Below, piece by piece: positions 48,101 through 62,790 of a DNA stretch of 64,000 nucleotides. The notes under the pieces are model-generated. The model saw nothing but the letters and a program-made list of their open reading frames with translations. It did not search any database and was not told the origin of the DNA. The stretch's first letter is position 1. Each line of letters starts with the position of its first letter. This stretch comes from Multifurca ochricompacta (lineage: Eukaryota; Basidiomycota; Agaricomycetes; Russulales; Russulaceae), in contig WTXG01000004.1 of the NCBI GenBank assembly GCA_022496185.1, positions 496,001 through 560,000 of the forward strand, in the 5' to 3' direction. The translations under genes and the position numbers were made by a program.

Positions 48101-51100
48101 TGTCTCATCTCGAGAAGCGATTGTTAGCATTGTTCTTCACCTCCGCCACTCGCAACCACCTCAATCTGATGACGAGCTTGCATATGATAAGTGGCTTGAT
48201 ATTGACTTCATACTCCTCAGCAAAAGTGCCATTCTCTCCGGGGCGTACACAACAGCTTACTCTTTCACGAACTTGCCATGGAATATTCTGGCCCTATGTT
48301 ATCTCTTCAACCAGCGCCGACACAGAGAACATCTTATTCGAAATCTACAGCCACATAGAGGAGCCCGATGGATTCTACGGCATCAGGACCCGGGATCTTC
48401 ACCAGTTCCTTTTAAAGAGGTTCCACCATGAGCATCAGTGGGAAAAAGCATTCAAGTTTCATGGTGCTGCCCTGGAAGCGCGGAGTCAGGGCAGTGTTGA
48501 TACTGAAGGCGTCCTCCAATCCCTGTACTCTTTCGGCTTTGACACGCTTGCCTTAGCGTGCAACAGAATGTTTTTGACGCTAGTAATTTGGGAGTTACTT
48601 CCTCAAACATGGTCTACCATCTGGGCTGGCGTACAGAAACCTGGGATCTGCCAGACCAAGCTTCGAGTTCGGGTTCGGGAATTGCTTTATACAATGCTTT
48701 GAGAGCGGTTTCTCGCGAACGTGACCCCAGGTCGTCGATACAATTACTAAGAAGGCCCTGTTGGGCGAGATGAATCGTCTCCGGGCGCTGGGGGACGAAG
48801 ACCTCGTCGGAATTCGTGAAGTCGCACGGAATATCATGTGCCTGAGCCAGGTGAAGTTGTGGATGAAAGATTTACAAGAATGTCTGAAAACGAAATGCTT
48901 GACTCCGCTTGTGGTCGAAATTTTGTAAGATTGACAATGACTTCGAGTACGTTCGTATCTATCACGCGTTGTCTCTTCTCTAAGTAACTATCTAGCTTTC
49001 CCGTACTAGAGAACATGTAGCCACCCGATTTCTCTCCTCCGCTCCGCGAGGCAAAAGGAGCAGAGGCAGCAGATTGGGACTGCGGCGACGCCGGTCGTTT
49101 CTGGCTTGATGGATGTCGAAAAGCATTGTCTTACTCGCATATCAGAAGCTGCCCGGGAATCCCACAATCTACAGGTTGCACTTAATTCTGTGATACGAGC
49201 ACAAAAGCTCGAAAAGTCTCCCAGTGCCTTGATATCCCAGGAGTTTGCAAACGTTCTCTGGGATCAAAAGGAGCATAAAGTTGCCGTCCAGCTCCTGAAG
49301 GATCTCATTCCCCTTCATTTCCCGGTACAATGAAATCAGAAATAACGCAGCACTACTCGCAGAAAGCTTTGCTCCTGCTCTTCTGGTAACGCGCGCCGTC
49401 GCCTTCTATTCAGTGGACTAACTTGTAAAACAGGGTTCATGGACGTCGGAAGCCTGCCTGGAGAAGCCATGGACATCTGGACACACTATTTTCATCCTGC
49501 CGCATCGTTGGTGACTAAATTTATGGCCAGTATTGATCAGCCGAAAGCCTCGATTGCAACTGTGTACCACCAATGCGCTGTATTGCTGATCGACAATACC
49601 ATGCTATCCTGCGATCACCTGATGCCATCAAGTGGAAGCTGTATGCGGAGCGCAAGGAAAAAGAAATCCAACACAGAAAGGAGCAAATGTTGAGAACCCA
49701 GTCCGGCTCAAGAACCTTCTTTGAATTGAAGCATGATCAAGAAAAGCAGAACGATTACTTCGGGAAGATACACAGCAATACAGAAAGCACAACGAATCGC
49801 TGAACACGTTTTTGCAACAAGCCATTGACATGTACTCGCGGTGTCTCCAAGCTGCCGACGATTTTGATAATGACGGTCACATCCGCCTGGTCTCACTCTG
49901 GTTTGCAAACTTCAATGACAATGACTTGCAGGATAAAATTCGGACTTCAATTGATCGTATCCCCTCTCGGAAGTTCGTTTTTTTAGCCCACCAGCTCTCT
50001 GCTCGCCTAGCGAAACCCGCAAATGATCCTGTTACAGGTAGTCAAGAAACCTTGCAAAACCTCATTCTTCGAATGTGCCGCGAACACCCTTTTCACAGCC
50101 TATATCAAGTTTACTGTCTCCGACCGTCTCCAGGTGCTACAGATGGTGGCAGGCGCTCATCTACCCGTCTTGATCCCTTCTTGCCTCAGGGGGAGAGAGC
50201 GGCGGCGGCTGCCGATATTTTTGATCGCTTGAGAGCTGACTCTTCCTGCAGTCAGCAACTTATTGATGTGGAGCGAGTCTGCGATGCATATCTTCAATGG
50301 GCAAAACGCCCGATCAAGGGCTCCGTGGACAAAGCTAAAAGCGGACCATACGAGATACCGAGCGACATGCTCATTCTGAAGTTGCAGAATGTCCCTGTTC
50401 CTGTCTTAACAGTCAACACTCCCGTGGATGCGACGCTCAAATATCAGAACTGTATATGGGTCAGTCGCTACGAGAGAACTTTCGAAACGGCTGGAGGGGT
50501 AAATATCCCAAAAATATGCTATTGTCGTGGCTCAGATGGAGTCAAGTATAAACAGCTTGTGGGTGTTTACTTGTTGTATTCCCAGTGAAGGCTGAGGTAC
50601 CCTGCTACAGTTCAAGGGCGAGGGAAATGATGACTTGCGACAAGATGCTGTCATGGAGCAGGTTTTCGACCTTGTCAACGTTGTCCTGTGTCGCGACCGC
50701 GAAACTAGGAGGCGCAATCTCAGCATCCGAGGCTACAAGGTTATCCCACTAGCACCTCAGGCAGGCGTGCTTGAATTTGTCGGCAACACCTTGCCACTCA
50801 GTCACTGGGTTTCAAGAGCACACCTTAAGTGCGCAGTTTGTATTTTATGAGCGTATCCGAGCTCAGTGGTTTCCCCTAGATATAATAAAGCCGACATTTC
50901 CCCGCAAGAATTCTACGGAAAGATGTCAAAGATGCGAGAGGAGAACAAAAGTTCATCGAGCCTCAATAGTAAACTAATCACGCTCTTCCTGTCACTGAAG
51001 GAGCGCTTCAAGCCTGTGATGCGACATTTCTTCACTGAAAAGCACAAGGTACCAATGTCGTGGTTTGCTATGAGGCTCAACTACACGCGTAGCATCGCGA

Positions 51101-51943
51101 CGACATCCATCGTTGGACACATCCTTGGGTTAGGTGATCGGCACACGTCGAATATCCTCCTGGACAGCAGCACCGGCGAGGTTGTGCACATTGATCTAGG
51201 CATTGCATTCGAGCAGGTAATTTTCTTTATGTTCCTCTCTCACGGACACCGTCTCCCATCTATTATCACACACAGGGAAAACTACTTCCGATCCCGGAGT
51301 GCGTCCCGTTCCGCATGACGGCAGACATGGTCGACGGGATGGGCACAACTGGCACACAGGGCGTCTTCCAGCGCTGTGCGGAAGAAACCTTGCGCGTACT
51401 GCGCGACGATTCGGAGGTGATCCTCACTGTGCTCGAGGTCTTCAAATATGACCCACTGCACTCCTGGTAGGTTTTTTTCCATTTTCCTATTTCTCCCGCC
51501 TCGTTGGCCCTCTGGCAGTGCCTTTTCCCTACCTTCTCTCCCCTCCCCCTCCCCTCCCCTACCCTTCTATAGCACGTGATGATACAATGGCGAAATTGCA
51601 GGACGGCAAGCGAGTTCAAGATCAAACGCGCCCAGGGTTCGTCATCTACTGACGCAATCTCGTCGCGAGCACCAACGCCTGGTTTTGGTGGGGTGCCGGG
51701 GCTGGACATGAGCAGCGGCACGGCAGACGAAGCGGCGGACCGTGCGCTGACCGCCGTCGCGCGCAAGCTCGACCACGCCCTCAGCATTGAGTATACGGTG
51801 AATGAACTTATAGCCGAAGCGACGGATCCCGCAAATCTGGCATGCATGTTTATAGGTGGGTCCTGTCAAAGCGATTCAGCCGACAACAGCGTTGACGTTG
51901 ATCCATCGTGTGCACTCGCGCAGGCTGGAGTCCTCATCAGTGA
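42144..51943 (+). CDS. TEL1: PI3-kinase-like checkpoint kinase Tel1/ATM
   Basis: Senses double-strand breaks with the MRN complex and protects telomeres. Start [20 protein letters not shown] (42144) leads straight into an N-terminal TAN-type segment ([13 protein letters not shown]). HEAT-like helices fill 42-47.9 kb. FAT-domain strings appear from about 48 kb: [25 protein letters not shown]. Kinase domain (about 50.6-51.5 kb): [51 protein letters not shown] (catalytic loop), [12 protein letters not shown] (metal-binding DLG) and [20 protein letters not shown], a Tel1/ATM hallmark. [24 protein letters not shown], spliced to a 20-base last exon encoding GWSPHQ. At least seven single-base slips are inferred, clustered at 47.9-48.6 kb. 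About 2,900 residues expected. Confidence 0.94.
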
Positions 51944-52608
51944 TAAAACAAACTAGTCTCCTTTGCAATTGCGTTTTCCATGTATTTATCTGCTTTGTCC
52001 TTTGAAGGACCATCACCGTTCTGTATTGTAGCATGACCTATGTGCTTCACCATTCCAAAGCAGCGTGTTATTGAGAAAAAAAGAAAAGGAGAGACTCATG
52101 TGTGCAAACACATCTATTACGATCGTATCGTAAATTGCATCACGAATCAAACCAAGGGCAGCCCCACCACACTCTCATTTTATCTGTCCGACTAACCGAA
52201 TCGCAAAGGAAAGAACATAGGGCAAACGATACAACACATCACATGTACACCACGCAGAACTTCGATGGACGGTTGGTTTTTCGGTTTTCTCTCAGGTATC
52301 TAAGTGTTAGCGGCCGCATGCACACGACTCACGTATCAGTCACGCGACATGCGCGCTGGATATAGAGACTGGCACCACGCGGGCCAATACATATCGAGGG
52401 GAAAAGGCAGCGAGAATGGAGAAGGACGATGCATTAGCGGAGAACACAAAAGAGAGTGGGTAGATGCAAGTGGGATGAGCGACGCGTTGAGTGGAGGATA
52501 GAGTGCAAGAGAAACACGGAAGAGATTAAGGAAGAGAGGGGAGATGTAGAGCGGCCGTGGGTATAGGAGGGAGCTACCCGTCGGGGGCATGGTGCGTGAT
52601 TGAATTGT
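51944..52608. other. convergent 3' region of TEL1 and STE20
   Basis: Tail-to-tail space of 665 bases. The purine-rich stretch at 52395-52555 has no coding look. No gene, repeat array or RNA gene seen. Confidence 0.5.
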
Positions 52609-55299
<2,691 letters not shown>

Positions 55300-55410
55300 C
55301 TTTGTTGCAAATTTGGGAGGGGGGAAGTGAGGGAGAGAGTGAGAATGAGACAGTGAGTGAGATGATGAAGATAGCTTGTCCTCTCTCCTTTCTCTCTCCT
55401 TTCCTTTTAC

Positions 55411-55450
55411 TTGACAACGACAACGACAACGACGATGACAATGACAACCA
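55411..55450. repeat. CAACGA hexanucleotide repeat
   Basis: Six or so copies of GACAAC/GACGAT-type hexamers upstream of STE20, about 110-150 bases before its start. Confidence 0.75.
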
Positions 55451-55505
55451 AACGATCGCAACGAGGCTACAACCGACGAAAATGGATTGGTTGGATCGTT
55501 TACTC

Positions 55506-55536
55506 AACAATAAAAATAAAATAAAATAAAATAAAA
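55506..55536. repeat. AAAATA pentanucleotide-type repeat
   Basis: AAATA/AAAATA units in tandem, about six copies, in the upstream flank of STE20. Confidence 0.75.
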
Positions 55537-55943
55537 GTGTATTGGTAAAAAAAAATAAACTCACCCTCTTCCTCACCCTCTTTCTTTCTCACTTCCCACG
55601 AGAAAAAGAAAATATAAAAAAAATTAGCCTGTCTGGTCCGGTCTGAAGTGATCGAACCCGCGGGCGAGCCATAAGTACGCACGGTTTATGCACCGTCACC
55701 ATGATGCACAAGTCGAGGCCAGGCCATACATGCACCCTCACCCATCTTTCAACAAGGCTGTAATGTCCATCCTCCCATTCATGTTAAGGATTCATTTCCC
55801 ATTTCCCATCCCATTTTCAAGGCAGCAATCCCGTCTACTCTGTTCGGAGTGACCCAGACTTGGCTGTCCGTCCCCTCTCCGGTGTTGATCCCTAGCTAGG
55901 TCCAGGTCAAAGTGGGCTGCACTGCCAGGCCGGCAGCTCCAAA

Positions 55944-57800
55944 CTACCTTGTCAAACTCTTATCCCGGCCAATAATCTCCCCACCTTGGCCAGAACAACA
56001 CTCTTTTCGGCGAGCTGCGTACTTTCCTTGTTCACGAGTATATTCCGAGAGAAGTTCATAAAATGACCGTTCTCGACCTGTACTTGGTCCAGAGTAGCTC
56101 CATAGCGTTGCGCCAATTGCGGATCCAATCATAATGAACGTGAACGTGTGACCACCCTTCCCACCTACTTTACGCGTCGGTGCCCGCACCGAAGGAAACA
56201 CTGAAAACAGTTCGGAATAAGCACTAGCCACCAGCGCGATCCCACAGTGCAAGTTCCCAAACAAAGGACAAGACTTCAAGTGAACACTATCTACCAGTCA
56301 AGGCCGAATGTGGAATCCGAGGGTCAGGTGTTACACTCGCGTCCGACAAGCTCCGCTGAGTCAAAGTCCCTTTGACTCAAGTAGTTCTGCTGGCCACGTA
56401 AAAGCGAAAATACGAATAGATCCGGGTTCGGGTTGGGGATATCTTGGGTTCAAGAGACTCCCTTTGGTACTTGACCTTCCTCCCAAGCTTGTTCGTGTGA
56501 AAATTGCGTGGGAGCAGCGACGGGCCTGTTCGCCCTGCCCTGCTATTTATCCTCTTGGCTTTGCGCACTAGAAATGATGAAAACGCCCCAAACTAAAATT
56601 GCCTTGCCGAGTGCGTTGTGCGCCTCAGAGAAAGTATGTATTCTGTGTACCCCTACGGCTATACCAAAAATACACTTCGATACACCCGAAGACGATCGCT
56701 CGGGCCCTCATATGCGATGCATCGGCGTTATGCTTGTAATCTTGTCATTCTTTGCGGTGACAATACCTCCGCGATTTACCCACTGCGCCCCGGATAAGAT
56801 GAAACGCCCATAATCGATGCTGAGAACCACTTTAATAATTCCGTGAGTTAACTGATATGAATCCTCTAGCCATCTTCCCCAGTCCCCCTCCATTGTTGCG
56901 CCAGTGAAAATCAACCCAGCCACTACCAAGAATTCTAACATGCGCGCTGTCAAAACTGGGGCAACAAGAGGCGTTACGTTACACGTAAAGCATGTCCCGT
57001 CCCGTCCCGTCCCATAAACCTACCTCACAAGCATTCACACACGGAATTCCACTCATTTGATCACCCTATGCCTTTGCACCCGCAATAGTAGCACAGGGGA
57101 ATTCACAGCAGAATCCATCCAAGTATGTAAGTGAAGCTGATGATGTATACTACTATCATGACGAACCGGAGATTATTGAAGATGACAGCTGGAGATAACC
57201 GGAGGGGTGGGGGACAAACGCACTGTACATACGGCACGTGTAACTTTGCAGGATGTTCTGCGGGCCTATATTTCGCATTCACATCCTCATATGCGATGGG
57301 AACCCCAAATACGAACTGAGGTGAATATGCTGACAACGATGCGCACGGTACGCGCTTCACGGATGTAGCAACAGTCATTGATGGCCTGGTCGATCAACCA
57401 GTCAGGATACACACGGGGAAGGAGGCAGCCGGGGCTTAGGGATGCAGTGGGTTGAGGCGAGGCCAAGATGCGATACTAACACAGCGAAAAAAATGAAGCA
57501 AGAGGGGAGCGAAGAGAAGGCATACGGGCCAGTGCCGTGGCACCGAAACACTGTTTCGAGTCGTCACCCTCATTTGTGAGATCTAACTCGCGTGCACCTT
57601 CTAGCTCCAGCCCCCGCGAATTCGCATCGGTATCATATCGCATCGCCCCGCCCTTGGCAGGTGCAGTCATCTCTGGCATCCGTGCGAAAATCTGTAGACC
57701 CATCCCACTTGTTGGGGCAGCGACTCTACCAGGAGCGGAAATGCGAAAATGGACGTACAAGCTCCCTCAGCGTTTTGTACGTGCGCAAGGGCTAACTATG
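55944..57800 (-). CDS. possible multi-exon membrane protein locus, unrecognised
   Basis: I do not recognise a gene here, but minus-strand segments have protein-like composition and several hydrophobic helices. In order they are: a polar start region at 57.7-57.5 kb (GGAMRYDTDANSRGLELE), a segment ending VIFNNLRFVMIVVYIISFT near 57.15 kb, MLEFLVVAGLIFTGATME with SYQLTHGIIKVVLSIDYG near 56.85 kb, and HTFTFIMIGSAIGATLWSYS near 56.1 kb followed by a charged tail. GT..AG pairs exist between them but I could not fix a single consistent splice model. It may be a lineage-specific multi-pass protein, two small genes, or chance. Confidence is low, and boundaries are only indicative. Confidence 0.25.
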
Positions 57801-57858
57801 AAATTTCTGCTATTATGCAATACAAACCGCACCTTCCACCACGGTATACGCTAGGGAC

Positions 57859-59702
57859 TCAGTCGTCGAATAGCGGTCGGAACGCCTGCTGACCCGCCAG
57901 AACCCATGAACGATCAGAAAAAATCATTCGCGTGCGTACGCGAATGGAGTAAGTGTGCATACCTTGCCGCTCTCATCTGATTGCGTGGGACCCATCTCTG
58001 ACTCGATATCGTCTTCGAACAAGCCGACGTTCTTCCCTTGCCCTTGTTCGTCCGTGTCTAGATCGGGAGCCAATGGTAGTGGCGGCGATGGTGCTGGAAT
58101 GTCTGATAGACCCAAGTTAAGACCGACTTCCTCGCCCTCGTCTTCCATCATTGCAATGAATTGGTCGGCATCCAAGTCACCAAGTCCAGACGCGTGGAGT
58201 GCCTCCTTGTCCGCGGCCGACATTTGGGACCCTGGAAGAAAGAGCGGTTCTTCCGGCGACTTGCGCGCAGGAAGCGAAGGTAGACGTGCAGCCGATGCGT
58301 GTGAAGGTGCGGGTGGCCGCGTTCCCGGAGCGCGCCGCGTAGAGCTGGACGCCTCTACGCGCTCAACAACCTTAGTCGGCGTACGATACCGAGTTGTTGA
58401 TTCCCCACGAGTGCGTTTGCGTGGACGCTCCTGTGCAGGCCCAGAGGACCCCGCGGAGCGGGCCTGGTTGAGTACGGCGGAGGCTGGGGGTTCAGGTGCG
58501 CCGGGAACGCGGCTGGTCGACATGGCGAACAGACTCTCAATGCTGTCGCTCCGCACGTCTACGTACAAAGCCGCGGCCGGGTCTGTGAAACGCAGATCGA
58601 GTATAGCCTCCATTGACTCAGCATATGCGATAGTAGCCTGATCAATGCCGCATGGGGGTCCATACCACGATTAAATTCTGTGCCAACCAGAGGCGGTTGG
58701 GAGATTGGAAGACTTACATTGAATTCACGAAGGTGGAAGGCAAGGGAAATCGGCGTTGCGAATATCTCGTAATTCTCGAATTCATCCGCGCTGATGGTCA
58801 ATTCAGTGGACAGCTGCCCCGTCCCTGCGTACGCCGTTTCACTTACATACCAGATGGCGCAACATCTACGAACCTTTGTTTTCGAGCGAGCTCTCGAGAC
58901 TCCTTACGTGAACTTCGGTGTCATCGAACACCCAAATTAGTTGCGGGTCGGCTTTGCCCCTTGTAGACGGGAAATGATCGATCATCTCCCTCATAGCTTT
59001 TGGGCCTATCACAACGCGTGACTCATTCGGAGCCTCAGGTACGTGGAGGTGCAGCTGGGATGACGGTGTCTGTAATAGTAAACGGTGCGTCTTTACAATA
59101 CCTGGCAACCTTGCTTCAGTGACGGGAGCGCGGTATCCCAACAGTACAGCGATTTCACCGTGTTTACAGTGCAAGCGGATGATTAATTTGCTCTCCAAAC
59201 TGTCATGATCGCCTTGCTCATGATCAGAATGAGTGGTTATGCCATCAATGATGACGAGATCAAGCCTTTCTAGAGCCTTCTCGAGGTTTTTGTGTTTGAG
59301 AATTGCAAGTAAGGGCTGCGAGGAATTTCGTTGAGTAAAGAAGCGCGTTTTTACCTGCAGAGAGGGTACCTGCACGCACAACTGACCGGTTACGGTCTGC
59401 ATGTGGTCCGTATCATCAAGGTCAGGGGCACCATCTCCCGCACCCCTGTCACGGATATTAAATTTTGTAAAGAAGTTCCCATCATACGTGAACCGGCAAT
59501 AAGCAGATAGTGATGCATTGGTTGCGGAGAACGAGACGGAATTGAGGGTGGCATTGATGAAAAACTCTTCACTGTATTTTGACATACAAGCGAGGGCACG
59601 TGTGAATGCTGGGTGACACAACTCGTGGCAATTGGCAACATGATCATAGAAGCGTGTGTAGCAGCATACACTTGAGACCGGAGGAATCAATGGAGGTTGC
59701 AT
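57859..59702 (-). CDS. RAD9: checkpoint clamp subunit Rad9
   Basis: Subunit of the 9-1-1 (Rad9-Hus1-Rad1) sliding clamp loaded at damaged DNA to activate ATR signalling. Start MQPPLIPPVSSVCCYTRFYD at 59702. The PCNA-like region contains FINATLNSVSFSATNASLSA followed by YCRFTYDGNFFTKF, the characteristic Rad9 stretch, and LDLVIIDGITTHSDHE. Further exons give TISADEFENYEIF and AAALYVDVRSDS. The C-terminal tail is disordered and phosphorylation-prone (Ser/Thr/Pro, Asp/Glu), with a basic patch RPRKRTRGES. The last coding exon is about 27 bases and gives AFRPLFDD-stop, where an in-frame read through the intron would give a different end. Divergent from SEC28. Confidence 0.9.
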
Positions 59703-60025
59703 TGTGATTTTTTATATCAATTGAATGGCAAGCAAGACACTCAAGATTACAGACTGACAACCATCATCAGATGAATGGTAATGATTTGAAAAGAGACGTA
59801 CTGTAGTAGTTCGTTCGTTTGAAGCGGCCTGGTTGCTCTGGCACACACAACGATGACGCGGCGACCGTCGTTGGTCGTGTCACAGTCGTCACCTCGTCTC
59901 GTACCACGTGCATTATTGGGCGCAGCAACTACCGTATGGTCACGTGGTCATATCTCCATCCAAACCATCACTAGCGGCACCCAATACCAGCGCTAGTACC
60001 CTAGTACCAATCCAATCGAAAGTTC
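59703..60025. promoter_or_regulatory. RAD9/SEC28 divergent promoter with two CACGTG boxes
   Basis: A 323-base head-to-head promoter. CACGTG occurs at 59905-59910 and 59941-59946, 36 bases apart. These are likely bHLH-factor sites by motif; direct evidence is lacking. Confidence 0.4.
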
Positions 60026-61180
60026 ATGGAGTTCACAGACCTATACAATGTCAAGCAACGCTTTTTCCTAGGTGTGTGCCATCCTAGGAGCTTGGGGTTT
60101 TTTGTTCTCTTTCTTACACAACCGAAAGGCGCATACAAGTCTCTAGTGGAGCAGAATTTACCAGACCCATCATCAGAAGATTACGCCCCAATCCTCTTTT
60201 ACAAAGCTCGCGCTCATATTGCTCTTGGAGATACTGAAAGTGTTGCCTCTCTTATTCCCACGGACACCGAAAATCTTCCTCTCAAAGCAGTTTTAGTTTT
60301 TGCCAATTACATCACCTCGCCAGTAGGCGATGCTGCACTTGAGGAGCTCCGCGATCTGTGCGTCGAAATTGAAGGAGATGACGTGGAAGCGACTGAACGT
60401 GAGAAGAGCTGGGTCCGCGTCGTTGCTGGAACGGCTTTTGCCCGTGCGAACGAAATAGAGGAGGCGCTAGAAACCCTTGGAGCAGAATCAACTACGGAGA
60501 ATCTCGAGGCGTAAGTGTCCATCAATATGTTGAATGTTCCAAACAGGTAGCTGACCCCCTCCACTTTCCATACGTCGACTTCCCACGCATCTCATCCCTA
60601 GTGTCGCCATCGCAGTCCAAATTTACTTATCCATCCATCGTCCGGATCTAGCGCGGAAAGAATTCGAGCATGCGAAACAGTGGGCTGAGGATGACCTGCT
60701 GCTCCAGTTGATCGAATCATGCATCGGACTAGTAACTGGAAAGGATGGCTATTCCGACTCACAATCGTTCTACACGGAACAACTCGCCAACCCCTCTCTC
60801 TCTTCTCCCCACCTTCTCACCGCACGCGGGGTTACTCGCTTGCTCCGCGGTGAGGTGCAGGAAGCAAAGTCCGACCTCGAGGAAGCTGTCTTGCAACAGG
60901 GTGGGCACGATGACGCGGAGACGCTCGCCGCAAGCGTTGTCGCCGCCGGCCTAGGGCCCAAAAAGGATGATGCGGAAGAACTTTGGAGGTATGTATGATA
61001 GAGGAATACTGTTTTTTATGCGACCCCGATACTCACGGCTTGTTACCTTTTTTTAGCCGGCTTGCATCAACATATCCGGAGCACCGTTTAGTAACTGTGG
61101 TGAACGCGAAGGCGGGTGAATTTGACGAGTTGGCTGTCAAGTTCAAAGTTCCGCCCCTGGCTATTCCCACTGCGGCTTGA
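60026..61180 (+). CDS. SEC28: coatomer epsilon subunit (epsilon-COP)
   Basis: COPI coat subunit that stabilises alpha-COP on Golgi vesicles. The short first exon (MEFTDLYNVKQRFFLG) is joined by an intron to AYKSLVEQNLPDPSSED and APILFYKARAHIALGDTESV. The all-helical TPR-like fold continues with WVRVVAGTAFARANEIEEAL, IAVQIYLSIHRPDLARKEFE and ARGVTRLLRGEVQEAKSDLE, then LASTYPEHRLVTVVNAKAGE and the end VPPLAIPTAA. Three or four short introns were placed in phase. Length about 300 residues, the family norm. Confidence 0.93.
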
Positions 61181-62790
61181 CGGCACAGGCTAGGGAACCC
61201 GGAGATTGTTATCCTGATATCACCGTCAGGTTCTGTCTTACTTAGCATTAGGATCACACCCCTACCCCACTTCCAAGGGTGTCACACTTTCAGCAGTTTT
61301 GTGTGTGCGTTTTACATCTCGGGCCGAACTTCTCAACAAGTAATGATGTTGAACTAGCGCCGTGCAACACTCCCATGCGGAGTTGCACCCACGACAACTG
61401 ACTTTCCGATTGTTCGTGTGGGTTTCCGGGTGAATAATGAGATCACCGTTCTCTATAGACTCTGCGGTCTTGGCGGTCTTGGGATATAGGACAGTTACAG
61501 GGTGTGGAGTTTCTTTATGGGGTCACGAAGGGCTGACAAGGCGGCAGACAGCTCGAGTTTATGTGCGTAACACCCAGATGGTAACTGAGCATCACCCAAC
61601 TATATACGCTCCGGAAACCAAACATGTCTTTTCCCGAACTGGACGATGTCCCTTTGCCAGATAGCTGATCAGTCAGGCAATTAATGGGGTTGCCTAATAC
61701 CTACCATCTGCGCCACGCACGAGATGTGGATACGGGTGCTCACGATGAGAGCTTTGGACGCTATTCAGGGTAGCTGGCTTCTCTTTCTTCTCTTCTTCTC
61801 CCGAGAGGTTTTCACCGAATCTAGAACAGTCAATTGATACGTTGATATGTGGAACCCCACCCTGAACAGCTTCTATACTGTGCAATAATGACGATGTCGT
61901 GCGACCGTCTTTATAAAGACTTGTGCGCTCATCTGTCATGCCGTGATGCTCAATCGGCGGCGATACATATGGACTATACTGTGTAAAATCTGAACGTGAA
62001 ACGTCACGACGTCCTCTTCTTTTAAGTCTTTAATGACAACCGTGGTTTCGTGTGAGTAAGGTGAGAAAGAGAAGGTGAAGCCAATAGAACTGCCGAAGAG
62101 TGGCGCTAGAACAACCCAACAGGCGAATTTTTGGAAACTCTGGGAAAGCTGTTCCAGTTCACTACCAACTGGCCTCGTCGAGCGGTGAAAGAGAGAATCC
62201 TATATGCACATGGACATGGGCCTACGCCCTCTTCCCGAGAAATTCTTTGATTGAGCGTGGGAATATACGTGTGAACCTTGTTCTAAGCGAGATGCACTTT
62301 TATCGAACATCAAATGAGGGCCATGCGGCGATTCCACTTGTTCTTGAGGACAAGTAATTAACCAAGTTACAGAGAAGTTCAGAGAATTCGCAAATTCTCG
62401 TCGGTCGTCGGCGGTTGAGTTCGTTTTGCACCTGAAAATGAGATTGGCTTATAATAACCACGTGCATGAATCCTGCTGCGACCAAGCGGGGTTATACCCC
62501 GTCGCGGAAAATAACGGTAATTTTGTACGTGACAACCGAAGGAGGGTGACAATCCACTCTACTTGAAAGACACGAAATCAATGCCTATTATAATGGGAAC
62601 TCAGACTGATGAACATTGAACATTGAACATTGAACATCAAGGACTACGGATGTCCCAATATGGCGTTAGTTGAGTAATGTTATGTAAGCGGACCTTTGGT
62701 GTTGGCAAGCGAAAGCGGCGCAAAAAAGTCCCAGTCACTTCGAAGGCTGCCCCGCCACAGACATTCCAATTCGATTTAACAACAACAGCG
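61181..62790. other. 1.6 kb without a recognised gene, 5' flank of MKT1
   Basis: Holds the 3' flank of SEC28 and the upstream region of MKT1. A minus-strand frame at 61694-61939 (81 codons, charged) and a plus-strand frame at 62100-62357 show no recognisable motif and are not called. A CACGTG box lies at 62459-62464 and an ATTGAAC repeat at 62610-62637. Confidence 0.45.
62610..62637. repeat. ATTGAAC heptanucleotide repeat
   Basis: Four tandem copies of GAACATT/ATTGAAC about 160 bases upstream of the MKT1 start. Confidence 0.8.

Larger units (their letters stand above)
55300..55943. other. 5' flank of STE20
   Basis: Contains a CT-rich leader, a CAACGA-type repeat (about 55411-55450) and an AAAATA repeat (about 55506-55536). 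A TTCGAACC-like string near 55650 was considered as part of a tRNA and rejected. No gene seen. Confidence 0.5.

Noticed and set aside
55640..55720. Possible tRNA on the minus strand, because of a GGTTCGATC T-loop-like string.
   Set aside because: The flanking bases do not form a T stem, and no matching acceptor stem, D arm or anticodon arm could be drawn.
61694..61939. 81-codon minus-strand frame between SEC28 and MKT1.
   Set aside because: No motif, no splice partners and no recognisable homology; may be chance.
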